64,000 nucleotides of DNA, taken from NCBI GenBank assembly GCA_002946415.1, contig NJPS01000047.1:92394-156393 (forward strand), given 5' to 3'. Positions 25,337 through 36,332 of the stretch are shown here, one piece after another. Under the pieces are notes generated by a model. The model was not told the DNA's origin, made no database searches, and saw nothing but the letters and a program-made list of their open reading frames with translations. Every line of letters starts with the position of its first letter. Positions within the stretch are counted from its first letter, which is position 1. Source of the stretch: Rutstroemia sp. NJR-2017a BVV2 (taxonomy: Eukaryota; Ascomycota; Leotiomycetes; Helotiales; Rutstroemiaceae). The position numbers and the translations under genes were made by a program.

Positions 25337-26305
25337 GTGTCCTCACTCAACGACTTCTAGCGACGTCTAAAGTTTAGAAAGCATTTTGATCAGCATAGTT
25401 GTGGCATTTGGGAAAGAAGTCATTGTTTTTCTCTGTTTTTGTACATGGCATGGACAGTTTCACATTCCTTTCAGCGGGCGGGTTTTGCATAGCGGGGTAT
25501 TTTATAGAGATTTGATGAGCATTGGGCGGAGCACTCTCCTTAATTCACGATATAGAGACGACAGAAGGATCATTACAGCGGTGGCATGTTTCATAGAGCT
25601 CTTTCATAATTTAGTAGTCTTAATATAAAAGATTGAGCTAGAATGCTGACTCCAACCTGGAAATGTGAAATATCTTGTGGACTAATTGTGCATCTTCCTC
25701 GCCTACTTCCGGGTCGCAAATGCCCTTTTTCCACCCCAGATAAGACTACAGATGCTATTTTTCGTGTATTGTTTTAAGATTTCTAGCTCTTTGTTGTCTC
25801 TTTGTTCGGTACGCAGTGCTAGCATATTCTCCAAAACATTATTACTACTTTCTTGGCCGAAATCTTCCCCAAGAACTTTGTGATGTTTAGTAACATATTG
25901 ACGTACCCATCGATGTGAGGAGCTTGCTCCCTCCCCTCAAAATGACAGGAATCTACCATATATAGATGTCTACTTAAGTTGGACCAGAGTAATTCGATTC
26001 CAGAGTTAACGCCCAAGGTCTGTAGACTGCGAGCCGACCCACCGGATTGTGGCCTATGGGTGGGTTGTGATGACTAATGCGACAGGTAATGGTAGAGTAG
26101 GCTCTGGTGATATCCAAGCCGAAGATTCGAAGCTGTCTTTGCGCAGACTGATGAATATAGTATAAACTAAAAAGAGTGGAGACGAATTTTTGATATTTTC
26201 TGGAAAACTCACAATCCCTGAATAAGATTTCACCTTCACTGACAAGAGAGATAGAGACCTGGGCGAAGCTGGGAGCATGCGGATGATGCAAGCTCTGTTA
26301 CTTCA
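25337..26305. other. Intergenic with a hAT-like MITE fragment
   Basis: Nearly 1 kb without a gene. The one structured element is the MITE fragment at about 26023-26085. Confidence 0.5.
26023..26085 (-). mobile_element. hAT-like MITE fragment, copy 3
   Basis: On the minus strand it reads CATTAGTCATCACAACCCAC then GGCTCGCAGTCTA, matching the core and right terminus of copy 1 in the same order. The left terminus is not recognisable and no target duplication is seen, so it is a decayed fragment. Confidence 0.6.
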
Positions 26306-26521
26306 ATGTCTTCCCATAGCAGAGCTAGCCTATGCCATGTGTGCAAGGACCTCGAACGTATGCCGATCCAACCACTCCTTACTTGCATGACTTGCCGTGG
26401 CCGATGGCATCCAACCTGCCGTCAGACGTGGTCTTCATTTCGCTCGAAGCATCCGCTTGTTGCATTTAATTGCGATATCCTACTAAATAATGTCTATAGT
26501 TTCGATGGGCGCATTCTTTAG
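26306..26521 (+). pseudogene. PHD/zinc-finger-like gene fragment
   Basis: A 71-codon frame with ATG contains CHVCKD...LLTCMTCRGRWHPTC: a Cys-x2-Cys, Cys-x2-Cys, His-x2-Cys spacing that matches the first half of a PHD finger. The remaining ligands are absent and the frame stops at 26521. It runs 39 bp into the 3' end of the oppositely oriented HET coding region. I read it as the surviving 5' end of a broken gene; a short functional protein or an extra downstream exon overlapping the HET gene cannot be excluded. Confidence 0.45.
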
Positions 26522-29500
26522 CAACTTTCGGTGAGGCGAACGGCTCTCCATCCGACGCGTCGTAAAGAAGCCCACTCTCTCATAAACATCAGCCTCTTCA
26601 CCCTCCCTCACTTCTAACCGTCTGACGACCAAACCTTGAATTTCCTGCTCGCTCCTTCGTATGATAGCATTCTCTACCTCCCTCTTTAATACCAAACAAG
26701 CAAGACAAAACAACTCGCCTCTCTCTGCGCTACTCCTTAAATCATCCTCAGCCATATCAATATCTGGGAACAGCCTCGCAGAATTGCCACGCCATTTCGA
26801 AAGTTTAATGAACCAGACATTGTTCTTTTCCCCTCTGATCTCTGGAATGGGGTAAAGGGGTCCGCATAATTTGAGGATGCCCGCAAGGGCTGCGCTGGCT
26901 TTACCGTTTGGATAGGGAGATGGGATGGTATCGGCTTCTACGTACTTGATAGTTACGAGGCTTACTCCGCTCACTTTTCGCATTGAGCTCTCAGGAAGTA
27001 GGTCGACTGTGACGGCTCCTTCGACAGAGGCCCAAGACCATGTCGGTGCCATGCAAGGTTGCTTCTTGGTTTCTGAAGATGTGGCAGAAATTTCCGTTTG
27101 TGAAGACTTTGCTGGAGCCTCCGTACAGGATCCGGAAATTAGTGGAGTATTGGGTTCGCCTACCTCCGGTGGCGAGCTGTTTGAAGTTTGTTGAACAACG
27201 ATATTATCATGCTGGCCCTGTGCTGGCACGATCAAAGCAGTCTCGTCAACTTCCAGGTGTTCCCCTTCTGCAACCTCCGGAGACTTACGTACTCCCAGGT
27301 CGTTCCCCTGAGTACAAGTAGGATACTCAACATGGTTGGAAGCCGAGTCTACCACCTTCTCAGGTGGAGCACTTTCTAAAAGCCTGCGTCCAGGACCCTC
27401 GGCCATAAACCAAAGCAGATCCGTCTCTAGATGGTCCCTCCACAAGCCCGCCACGTACTCGAACTTTGTTGTATTCTCAATCTGCTTCACAAGACCAGCT
27501 ATCGCTGTAAGCTTATCCTTGGAGAACGTCAAGTTCGATCTCGTATAGGACTCTACAATCTCATACCAACAATGGCTGAAACTATGTATGCCAGTCTCAC
27601 CATTCCAGAATTCACTGCTTTGCAATTTATCTAGTGTAGAGCGGAATCTGGATTCATCATAGGAGTCTTGGCTCCAATGATTTGGGGAGGGGATCCGAAC
27701 CTCCTTCCAAAACGCACGATTATCTTGCCATATCGTACTACCATTTTTCCTAACAGCACCAGGTAAGCCAAAGTCAGGGGAAGGAAGACGTCTTTCAATC
27801 ACGCCATCGCGGTCCCACGGCTCGTCTTTACTGAGGATGAAATTGCCTCCGAAGTCCCGAGGGTAACTCTTGTAGATGTAGCCTGTTGCATTCAACTCTG
27901 ATGCTGCACGCTGACAGCATTCCCAATACAGTTGCTCAGCTCCGAAATGAAGGATGCGACGAGAAAGAAGCCGCTCCTGGAGAACCCAACCTCGAGTATT
28001 CAGGATGGCTCTATCGACACCACGCCGAAAATCAGAGAGATCGTCTCGACGGATGTATATCCAAGTAGGAAGCAAGTCAGTACGGGACGAGACTCCTATC
28101 TCGCATGGACGAAGACTAAGGGTCTTGCGTGGATGATAGCAGCCGCCTTCGCTCGAGGGAGATCCAGTGGAAGCGATTGTACACGCAGCCCCTGCATAGA
28201 CATCTCCCATTTTAGCTGCCTCTGCTTTCCAATCCTCGTCAGAGTCTTGAATGATGCAGAGAGAGTCGATCCAGATATAAAATATTCCCAGGCTACGTGC
28301 AATTTTTACAGCGTCTTGCATGTTTTTTGAGGTCTTGGAGAACTCGATTTTTGTGCGGAAAGAGACTTCGTTAACATTCAACAATTTTAAGGGCATTGAA
28401 GAGCCCCAACAATGGCTGAATGCGGCATACTCGATGTCCTGGTCCATAGAAGCAGTCAATTCTATTTTTATGACAGGGACAGTATCTGGATTGCTTGAAG
28501 GTTCAATGTGTATCAGCCGTGTTGGTAACTTCCGTGGTGTGTTTCCTACTCCATGACAATTTAAATGGTGTGCTTTGCAGTCTCTCATCCACGACTTTGC
28601 TTGGTCAATGTGCTGAACAGATTCAGTTGAAGGAGCTCCCCGAGCCGAGGATGCTGTGGTCATTAGCAATTAAACTGCTGCAGTCATGGGCATTTTTAAC
28701 TCACCGTCACCAAACAGCTTTCCTCTGTGTATCAAAAGTCGTTCACCAATTGCTACATTACCCTCGAACAGCTGCGCGAAAGTGTACCGAGTTCGTGGTC
28801 TCTCCTCCCAGATCTTGATCCTCGGTCGACCTTCAGAGGAAACAACTTCTTGCCGCCGGTCTTCACCAATTGAAGACCAAAGTATGTTGCATAGATGGCA
28901 AGGAGGGTCGACATCTAGAGCAGATTGCCGCAATTTCTCGAATGAGTCCCAGCTCTTATGCCACTCTATCAAGCGAGACAATGGGTAATACGATCCGAGA
29001 ATGAGACTCGATCTGGCCGTCAAACGCTTGCACTTTTGACACAAATTACCAGTTGAATCTGGCCTGTCGCCAGCCGGATACCACCTCCCAGAGCTAATCT
29101 TCCAATACCCACTAATCAGATTAAATGGGAAGAGATATCTTTCCGGGTAGCACCAAACAAAAGCAAATAAAGCTCGCGCAAGCGGTTGTGCGAGGGAGAC
29201 ATAGACAGTCCACAGTATGAACCGAGTAGCAGACTTGTCTGGCCGTATTATTAGTCCACTAGCCAAAATCATTAATGGGCAGAAGATGTGCCAACTAAGC
29301 GGCAGCGCCCTGGGCATTCCGTACTGGATAGAAGACCAGAACTTCGGCCACGCAATCCAGTAGGCAGGCGACATAAGAAAGTGTATATCATGTCGCATTA
29401 CAATCACAGCCGTGAACCAGCAGATCAAAGAGCTGGGTGAAACCTCCCCAAATAACATGACTCCGGCGACAGGCCAAGCTCCAACCCAGCATATCCAGAA

Positions 29501-29797
29501 GAGACCAGATAGTAGCCATGTCGTAGGTAACTCGGGGAAAAGCAGCTTCACGTGCGCGATCACCAAGGCGTATAGTAGAACTGATCCCAGAGATGTCGGC
29601 TGCCATAGACAAGGGAGAAGAAACACGATCATGATCCAGAAGACCGGTGTTGGCAGGTCAATGAAAAAAGTGTAATTTTGAAAGGTTGCGACTCCCATAG
29701 CGATCACGAAAAGGAGCAAGTGCCTTGGTGCGATGAGAGTGGGCAGCATAAAGAATAAAAAGATGAAAAAGAGGATCCATTGTAGGACTGGCGTCAT
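26483..29797 (-). CDS. HET-domain protein with N-terminal polytopic membrane region
   Basis: Heterokaryon-incompatibility domain protein. Two minus-strand exons 29797-28705 and 28653-26483 (intron GTGAGT...CCACAG, branch GCTAAT) give 1087 aa. The first about 260 residues are a run of seven or eight hydrophobic helices (LQWILFFIFLFFML, FWIMIVFLLPCLW, TWLLSGLFWICWVGAW). A Cys-rich linker (GNLCQKCKRL, PPCHLCNILWSSI) follows, as found just before HET domains. The HET core spans YAAFSHCWG, FYIWIDSLCIIQDSDEDW, MGDVYAGAACTIAST and RGWVLQERLLSRRILHF. The splice joint falls in the usual pre-HET segment (FGDASSARGA...AKSWMRDC), so the fusion is real in this model. The C-terminal half includes APTWSWASVEG. 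Upstream of 29797 only TTG is in frame. HET proteins trigger cell death on non-self fusion; the membrane part suggests membrane anchoring. Confidence 0.85.
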
Positions 29798-30636
29798 CTT
29801 GAGAACCTTATCCTGCCTGATTAATGGTCTTCTCGAAAAGTAGTGTTTTTGTGCTCGCAGAGAAACAATGATTCTGGATGAAGAGCAGAAGTCAGACGTT
29901 AACAATGAGGTATATAAATACTACGAATCGTCCAGAGTGAGGTATGGTCTGCACGAGTCGAGCTTCTCACAGCCCTCTGCGAGCATCGCATTCATAATAA
30001 GAGGCTCAGAGTTGAGAAAGAGGTCGTGGGCTGCTTATATGCCACGCATGCATAAATATTGTTAATTGTGAGCTGAAACTGGGGGTTTGGACTAATAGGA
30101 ATTGTAGCGTCTATGCATGTCCGAATTTGTCGCAAAACTAGATCAATGACAAGTATGATTGGAGCGGGAAGGGTTTGTTGTTGGAGTGCAGGAACATTGC
30201 GGGCTGTAACGGGAAGGTACGCCACGTATGCTGGTAGGTGCTGGTAGGTGCTGGTAGGCGTTGAGCTGCGAAATGTGGGGTGGATGTGGCATGAGGCTCC
30301 CCTAAACGACCACAGCCGTCACAGGTAAGCTCGAACTTCACTTATTTCCCTCTCAGAAATTCTGCCAGCCTCTCATGATGCAGCATTCAAAAAACAACGA
30401 TCAATTCAGCGCGTTCGCCCCGTGCAGTGGTTGAACAAGCGTCTCCTCGGCCAACGAGAGAGGACGATCCATCCTCATTTAGAGATTAATTGTGCCTGAT
30501 GCTACCAGCCTACCTGTGCCGACCTCACTGACGATTCACCCTGGCCCCTTTCCTGTTCCCTTCAGCAAATTGGTGGTGGACTCAACAGCATCAAATAGCT
30601 AAGCAGCTCCTTAGCCTTAAATTTCCTTTCTTGCAG
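29798..30636. other. Intergenic between HET gene and HET remnant
   Basis: HET promoter region on the left. Three copies of the 10-mer CTGGTAGGTG (last one with a change) lie at 30231-30260. Nothing resembling the missing 5' exons of the downstream HET remnant is seen. Confidence 0.5.
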
Positions 30637-31298
30637 ACCCTGCATTTCCAGAATCGGCTTTCGGGTATTATAAGGGAATGAAGATTCACTTCTTCCAGCA
30701 CCTGCACGAGCAGTACTCGAGACTAGATTTCAGCCGCATTACTGATAGGCCTGTTGGAGTGGCTGGATTGGAAGAGCGGCTAGCTCGGACATACCAGACA
30801 CGAGGAGAATTCGGAATTCTAGAAGAGTTTCTCCATCGAAGTATCTTCTGGCAAAGAGATGGGAAGAATCCACTGCGAAAAATCCAGTACACTTCCAATC
30901 GAAAAGTTCCTTCTTGGTCCTGGATGGCTATTGAAGGACCGATTAAGTACACCGATGTACCTTTCGACAGTGTCTTTTGGAACAAGGAAATACGCTTCCC
31001 TGCCAACGTCATTAACGGCCTTGGTAACGAGCTTCCAGTGGTTATTCAAACCATATCGTCTCTTCCAGAACAACAAACAACGATCCTTGACCGGCCGATG
31101 GAAACAGATATCAGCATACTGAAGTGCATAGTTTGTGGAATAGAGAAAGCACCACAGACACCGGATGGCCAAAAATATTACGTACTTCTCGTTGCACCGA
31201 CCAGCAACACACTTGACTGTGCGACTTTTGAGAGAGTCGGCGTCGCCATCCTTGAGCGAAGGAATATTGCCACAGATGGAAATGGAGTCAAAGCGTGA
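30637..31298 (+). pseudogene. 5'-truncated HET-family gene (C-terminal part only)
   Basis: The frame is open from an acceptor-like TTCTTGCAG at 30636. It reads PAFPESAFGYYKGMKIHFFQ, RLDFSRITDRPVGVAGLEER, IFWQRDGKNPLRKI, VPSWSWMAIEGPIKYTDVPF and FERVGVAILERR. These are the C-terminal landmarks of a large class of fungal HET proteins, in the normal order. The HET domain itself (SHCWG, WIDSLCIIQ) and all upstream exons are missing from the preceding 800 bp. A 206-codon ATG frame at 30678 exists, but I interpret the locus as a relic. It lies 840 bp from the intact HET gene and is on the opposite strand. Confidence 0.7.
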
Positions 31299-32256
31299 CT
31301 TGTATAAATCCGGACCGATCATCATCTTTATCACCTCTCACAGACAACGGTTCGAATCTGTACACCTTCAGTACAAGAGTCCTTCCATTTGCATTTGTTT
31401 TGTGCACAGGAATTTCATGCTTGGTCGCATATGAGGTACTTTGGGACTAGATTCAGTGGTTTAGGGCTGCGGGAGTTTTGATTCGGACAGATTGATACTT
31501 ATGACGAGAAAGGGTTGAATTTCTTGAGCTCAATATTACCAAGCATATTTCTGTTCGAATGTGCTTGCTTAAGCAGATTTCATATGAAATAAGACAGCCT
31601 TCCCATATGCCCCGCGAACTTTCCCACTTCCTTTTACCGAGAGTAGGCTGCGAAATGGGTGGGTATTTCCAGGCGTCCAACCCACCCACGGTTACACATA
31701 GGTAGGTTTTGCAGCTTCCCAACCTATTCGGCAACCCTAGCGGGGGCTTGCATACGCCAGAAGAAGGTCCGGCACAGCCAATGAATGGGTGGTAAACATG
31801 CCCTTCAACCACCCCTCGGGTACCACTTAGTCATCATAACCCACCCATGGGTACCCCAACCTGCCGGGTACGCTACCCGCCCGGTGCGTAGGTTCGCAGC
31901 CTAACCGAGAGATAGGAGGTGTGTTGTGAATAAGTTGGCCAAGAGATCTAAAAGTCATGAACTGGCGTCTGCAAGTAACAGACGAAAGAGCGTATATATT
32001 GGATTCGAGAGGTAGGAGCCAAGCATCGTTAGGAAGTTCATCATTTGTTGTTCAGGAAGGAACGCTTGATACTTGGTTAACATGCAGGTTTAAGCAATCG
32101 TGAAGCAGGTGTGGATTTAACCCAGTATTTGCAGGAATTTGCTTGGAATTGATCTTCGAATCAAAACTCTTCGCTCCAACAAACCTTACCGGGCAGAATG
32201 TCATCTCAGGATAACTAATCATTTGTTTTGCTCGAGGCTAAGTAGATACAGCCACG
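31299..32256. other. Intergenic with full-length hAT-like MITE
   Basis: No gene seen. The main content is the 260-bp MITE at 31644-31903. The right part is the BTB gene promoter. Confidence 0.5.
31644..31903. mobile_element. hAT-like MITE, copy 2 (full length, 260 bp)
   Basis: Terminal inverted repeats TAGGCTGCGAA (31644-31654) and TTCGCAGCCTA (31893-31903) are perfect over 11 nt. The flanks are ACCGAGAG at 31636-31643 and ACCGAGAG at 31904-31911, a perfect 8-bp target duplication, the signature of hAT transposition. There is no coding capacity. The interior is rich in GGGTGG/CCACCC and GGGTACC words and shares its core with copies 1 and 3. Confidence 0.88.
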
Positions 32257-33055
32257 ATGTCGGCCCGTCTGTTCATAGAGTAAGTCTTTCGCAAACATCA
32301 TCCTCAGCCTTTCCTATATTCGTAAGCTAAAGGCTTGCTTTTAAAGTGTTATAAACCATAGCCTTACAAAATTCGCCGTGGGTTCCTGCGAAACTCACGA
32401 TCTTTATACATTCGATGCCGATCCTAAGATTCCGCAGGATCGAAAGATAATCACGGTGCACACAGAGATGCTTTGCCGTGATGCACCTAAGTTCTGGAGT
32501 ATAATCGAAGGTTTACAGGATTCAAAAGATCCCATCAGCATCGACTTCTGCGATCCGACGGTGTTCAGTGCGTTTACTGAATGGTTATATGCCAAGTCAT
32601 TAGCGGACCCGGCGCAATACACGACAAATCAACTCATCCTCAGCTACTGCCTTGGTCACGAACTAGAATGCAACGGCTTGATGAATCTAGTCATGGACGT
32701 GATCCGAGACAGGCTGAACAAGACGCAAACTTACCTCAGCTCCGATCAAGCCGCATCCGTGTTCATACACCTACCGCCCGACGAGCCAAGCCCACTGAAA
32801 GAATTTTGCGTCCTTATGATAAATTGGGCTGTGTGCGAGAACGAAGCCTTGCTGGCGGAGTACCGGCAATTCCACGACGATTGCCTCGAATACCATGATA
32901 TGCATGCACAACTAGAGGAAGATATAGCGAATCAGATCGAGCCGAATTGTTGGAGTATTGACCCAAGAACGGAAGATCCAGTCAACGAACATCGTTTCCA
33001 TATCCACTTGGACGATGAGGGAGCGCAGCGGAACTGCTATCAACCGAAAAGCTGA
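32257..33055 (+). CDS. BTB/POZ-like domain protein
   Basis: Two exons: 32257-32279 (MSARLFID...) and 32362-33055, giving 238 aa. The large exon has no ATG before the domain, so the short first exon is needed; its GTAAGT donor and the CCATAG acceptor keep the frame. The BTB-like order is visible: IITVHTEMLCRDAPKFWSII (helix after the HVHK-type strand), ISIDFCDPTVFSAFTEWLY (the strand-helix typical of the second half) and LILSYCLGHELECNGLMNLV. The C-terminus is acidic with His. Fungal BTB proteins of this type are very numerous and mostly uncharacterised. No partner domain is present. Confidence 0.7.
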
Positions 33056-33565
33056 AGGGGGCAGTGAAATTATCTTACCGTGTGCGCAACATTTCTAGAA
33101 ACTATTTTCCACATTGTGTTGCCATTAATAGTCTGACGCGCAATTAGCATGTTGGATGTCTCAGCCCTAAATTCGGGTGATGTTGGTCACGATCTCAGAA
33201 CATCCGATATATCCCTTGCTTGGCGAGCAGCCATTGACGACTACATTCATCAGACAACAGCGGCGAACTTCGACTCGGCGTCGTAAAACGTGTTTTGTGG
33301 AGGCATTTATCTTGCTGGAGGTATCAGATGTTATTCTAAGATATGTCATAGAAACTCAGCTTCTGTAAGCCACCCTTCGTATTCATCGGCTTGTACTACA
33401 TCATGTGGTTTTGCTTGGCATTCCGACTCTCAGCCTCCTGTTTTGTATATAACTACCGTTGCGAATCACTTTGGTCAGTATCATATCCATTGTTCATTAA
33501 TCTTTCGAGAATCTTTCTAATACTTTCTAATCTCAATCTCAGCGAAGATTTACTCAACACCAAAG
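33056..33565. other. Intergenic, promoter of secreted-protein gene
   Basis: 510 bp, no gene; short frames only. Confidence 0.45.
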
Positions 33566-34211
33566 ATGTTTGCCAAAGCTATCCTTCTATCTGCTCTCGC
33601 CGCTACAGGCCTAGTTCAAGCATCTCCGTTGAAGGACCTGAACGAAAAACGCGTATGCGGAACCGCTGTCCTTCCGAATGGGCTGTTTCAACTCTCCCAA
33701 GCAGACCCTAATACTTCCCCAGCCAACACAGCTCCTGGTGGCACAGTCACCATAAGCCAAGCTGCGAACGGTCAAAGTGAGTTCCATGTTCCAGCCCCTC
33801 TCCAAACCACAGTACTAACAAACCCCAGACGCGAAGACCGAGCTTGTAACATTTGCACCCCTCGACGCAACAGCCTACGGGTGCCAGCTCCAAATCACCA
33901 TGCCCAGCGCCCCTGCCTTTTCCACCACTGGTGGAGCCCCAACGCTCAGTATCTTCAAGGTCAAACAGCCCGTAAGCGGTGCACCTACATTCGCCAACAC
34001 TCAATTGGAGTCTGGAATCTATGGCAGCATCACTCTTCAGGCCGGACAGAGCGCTACAATCAACACGGAGGGTTGTCGCGGTGGAACTGGGCAGGGTTTG
34101 GCGTACGTTTTCAAGTATGCGGATTGGAATACTGCAGCTTCAAGTGTGACCTGGACACAAGGCACTTCTGTGGCTGCGCCTGTCGGGGTTTTCTTGACAC
34201 ACAATTGCTAG
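33566..34211 (+). CDS. Small secreted protein, possibly But2-like
   Basis: One intron (33777-33828, branch TACTAAC) gives 197 aa. Residues 1-19 form a signal peptide (MFAKAILLSALAATGLVQAS). A dibasic site LNEKR then precedes VCGTAVLP, which suggests Kex2 processing. The body has TELVTFAPLDATAYGCQLQI, PAFSTTGGAPTLSIF and a closing GVFLTHNC. This order (strand, Cys, Gly/Ser loop, terminal HNC) recalls secreted But2-type proteins such as the one at 24698, but similarity is weak. Without the intron the frame runs on into an unrelated 243-codon frame to 34297, which is an artefact. Candidate effector or cell-wall protein by size only. Confidence 0.7.
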
Positions 34212-36332
34212 TTTGGGTTGATGGTGAGCTGCATTTGCGGAATGGGTGCGAGGGCTATGTTCATGCTTGTTTGGTCGTTGGTCGCAGTGCTTTTTAAGCT
34301 CTCTGGAGCAAAGTGAATGCTAGCTATTCCTTATTATTAAGTGACTATTTCCATAATCTCTGATGTGGCAAAGGTTTTTGTAGAGTTGTGTAGTGACGAA
34401 AATCAATCTACTCCCACTTTAAAGAACAGTGGTTGCAAACCAGGTAGTGGCCATGATTGGGTACTTTCTCGGGGGATGGACTTCAACCCCCCCATTCTGT
34501 CACTGAGCTCTTTTCATTGCAAAGAGCTAGAGTGATATTACGTGCAGAGGCCAATAATGGAATGACGATACGCAATGGGTCGATGGCATTTTAGAGAAGT
34601 GTGCAGCACTTCAATCATCCTTTGTTGTTTGAAAATTGCATTGATTGTTCTCACAACATCAATCTCAAGGATGTCAGATTGGCGTTTCTCGGAAACCAAC
34701 CTCAAGAACCACTCCGTTCCGCGGCCATATTTGAGGATTGAAATAGGGGTGGATAGAAGTCGTACTGAGTGGGGTATGCTGCCACAAGTATTTCGAATCA
34801 CCATATCTAGTCATGCAGTTCTTTCGCACCTTTCCGTAGCCCACCTTTCCGTAGCCCCTCTAAGTTTCTCGTCGCATATCCGTCTCCTCACGTCAATGGC
34901 TCCCGTGCCTATTCCCCCAGTGCTCCCACCATAATAGCATTCGGTACCCAGAATGTTTCATTGCAATACCCATTTCCAAAGGTAAAAGGCGACAATGATC
35001 GCGACTGAATATTTAAATAGCGGACCGGCTAGTCATGTTGACTTTGTCTTCAAATCATGTATAAGGACTTCTCCCTCCTCGTCGCCTGAGCCCTGCGCTT
35101 TCCCAGTTCCTGCTTTCGGCGGGTATTCCACCCCGTCCTTCTCAAATTTAGGTCCGCAGGTGCATTGCTGGTCGCTAGGGATTGAAGAGAAAACCGAAGG
35201 AAGATGTTGACCACAGCCAAACCAGGTGTCTTTCTCTGCGCGGCGCAAGCAGATGTTAGATTAATCCGGAATGAGATGTGATGTTAGGGAGAACCTACGA
35301 CAGGTGGGACAGGTTGCTTGTCTGCACATATTGTTGCACGGTTCTTGGTAGAAGAGTAACACAATCTCTTGCAAATGCTGACGGAGTGTTTGTCACTCAG
35401 CAGATGTTGTGTTGTCGTGAAAGTTCCACGGAGTAGGGAAGGTGGGGTACAGTAATAACCGGTTACAGGGCACGTGCAGGGGTCTTAGCGTCCATCTAGG
35501 CTATTTGTCAGCCGCGACTTGGAACATCGCCGAACATGTTCATATCTACATTGCTTTTACCATACATTTCTGCCAATGACTATTTCGTATCGACTGCTTC
35601 CACCACATTTTCAAATCTCTACGAAGTCGCTTTTCAGTAGGCTACATCCTCAGTGGGAGAAAGCGTAAAATATAAAGAATCGTCTATTATTATAGTCGTC
35701 AGGGAGCTGCCGGATGACACTCATTCTCCACATTGCCGAGGGGAACTTAGTCTTGTTCAACCCTAATTTCTGAGCTTATGTCATCTTGCTTTTGGTCGGC
35801 GTCTTCCCAGCTACTTACGCAATACCGTTATTCATTAACGGTGGCCGGCAACGAGAATCAACGGGCCATTTGAGCAGCTAGGTTGTGTCTTATGTACGTG
35901 TCCCCATCCGCACCTCTGTGGGAGCGGATTGATCTATGTCAAGCCTTTCCCCCTTCGGACCCGTCAGTATAACGTTATCGCTACTATAAACATCTTTCCG
36001 TGAGCACTAGCAGTGGGTGGGGCTATATCGTAGCGATGGCTATTACGAGCCGAAGTACTCAGTCGCCAGGAAGCTGAGCGCTGATACGGCAATTTTACGT
36101 GTTGCCGTGCTAACATTGCTTGTTTATAATGTTCTTATTGCCCGGTGTGACCATCGTATCAGGCAATCTTCATGCCGCAATCTAGAGAAGCGGGTACTAC
36201 ATGCAGTTCTATATGCAGGTGTAGTCATCCGCTGTATATATACTCTTATATTAGAAGCATGTATTTCCCGTTCTTCGTCACCGTGGCACTATTTTGTGAC
36301 AGAAGCATACAGAATCCCATCTGAGTTACGAA
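34212..36332. other. Gene-free stretch of 2.1 kb
   Basis: No open frame with family features. A 114-codon frame at 36017-36361 starts at GTG-like context and overlaps the next gene's start, so it is not called. Two adjacent near-copies of CACCTTTCCGTAGCCC lie near 34828-34858. The right end is the promoter of the adenylation gene. Confidence 0.45.

Noticed and set aside
31345..31370. GGTTCGAATC resembling a tRNA T-loop
   Set aside because: The flanking five bases do not form a T stem and there is no D or anticodon arm upstream.
33829..34297. Longer 243-codon reading of the secreted-protein gene
   Set aside because: It reads through a clear intron with a TACTAAC branch; the spliced product ends sensibly at 34211.
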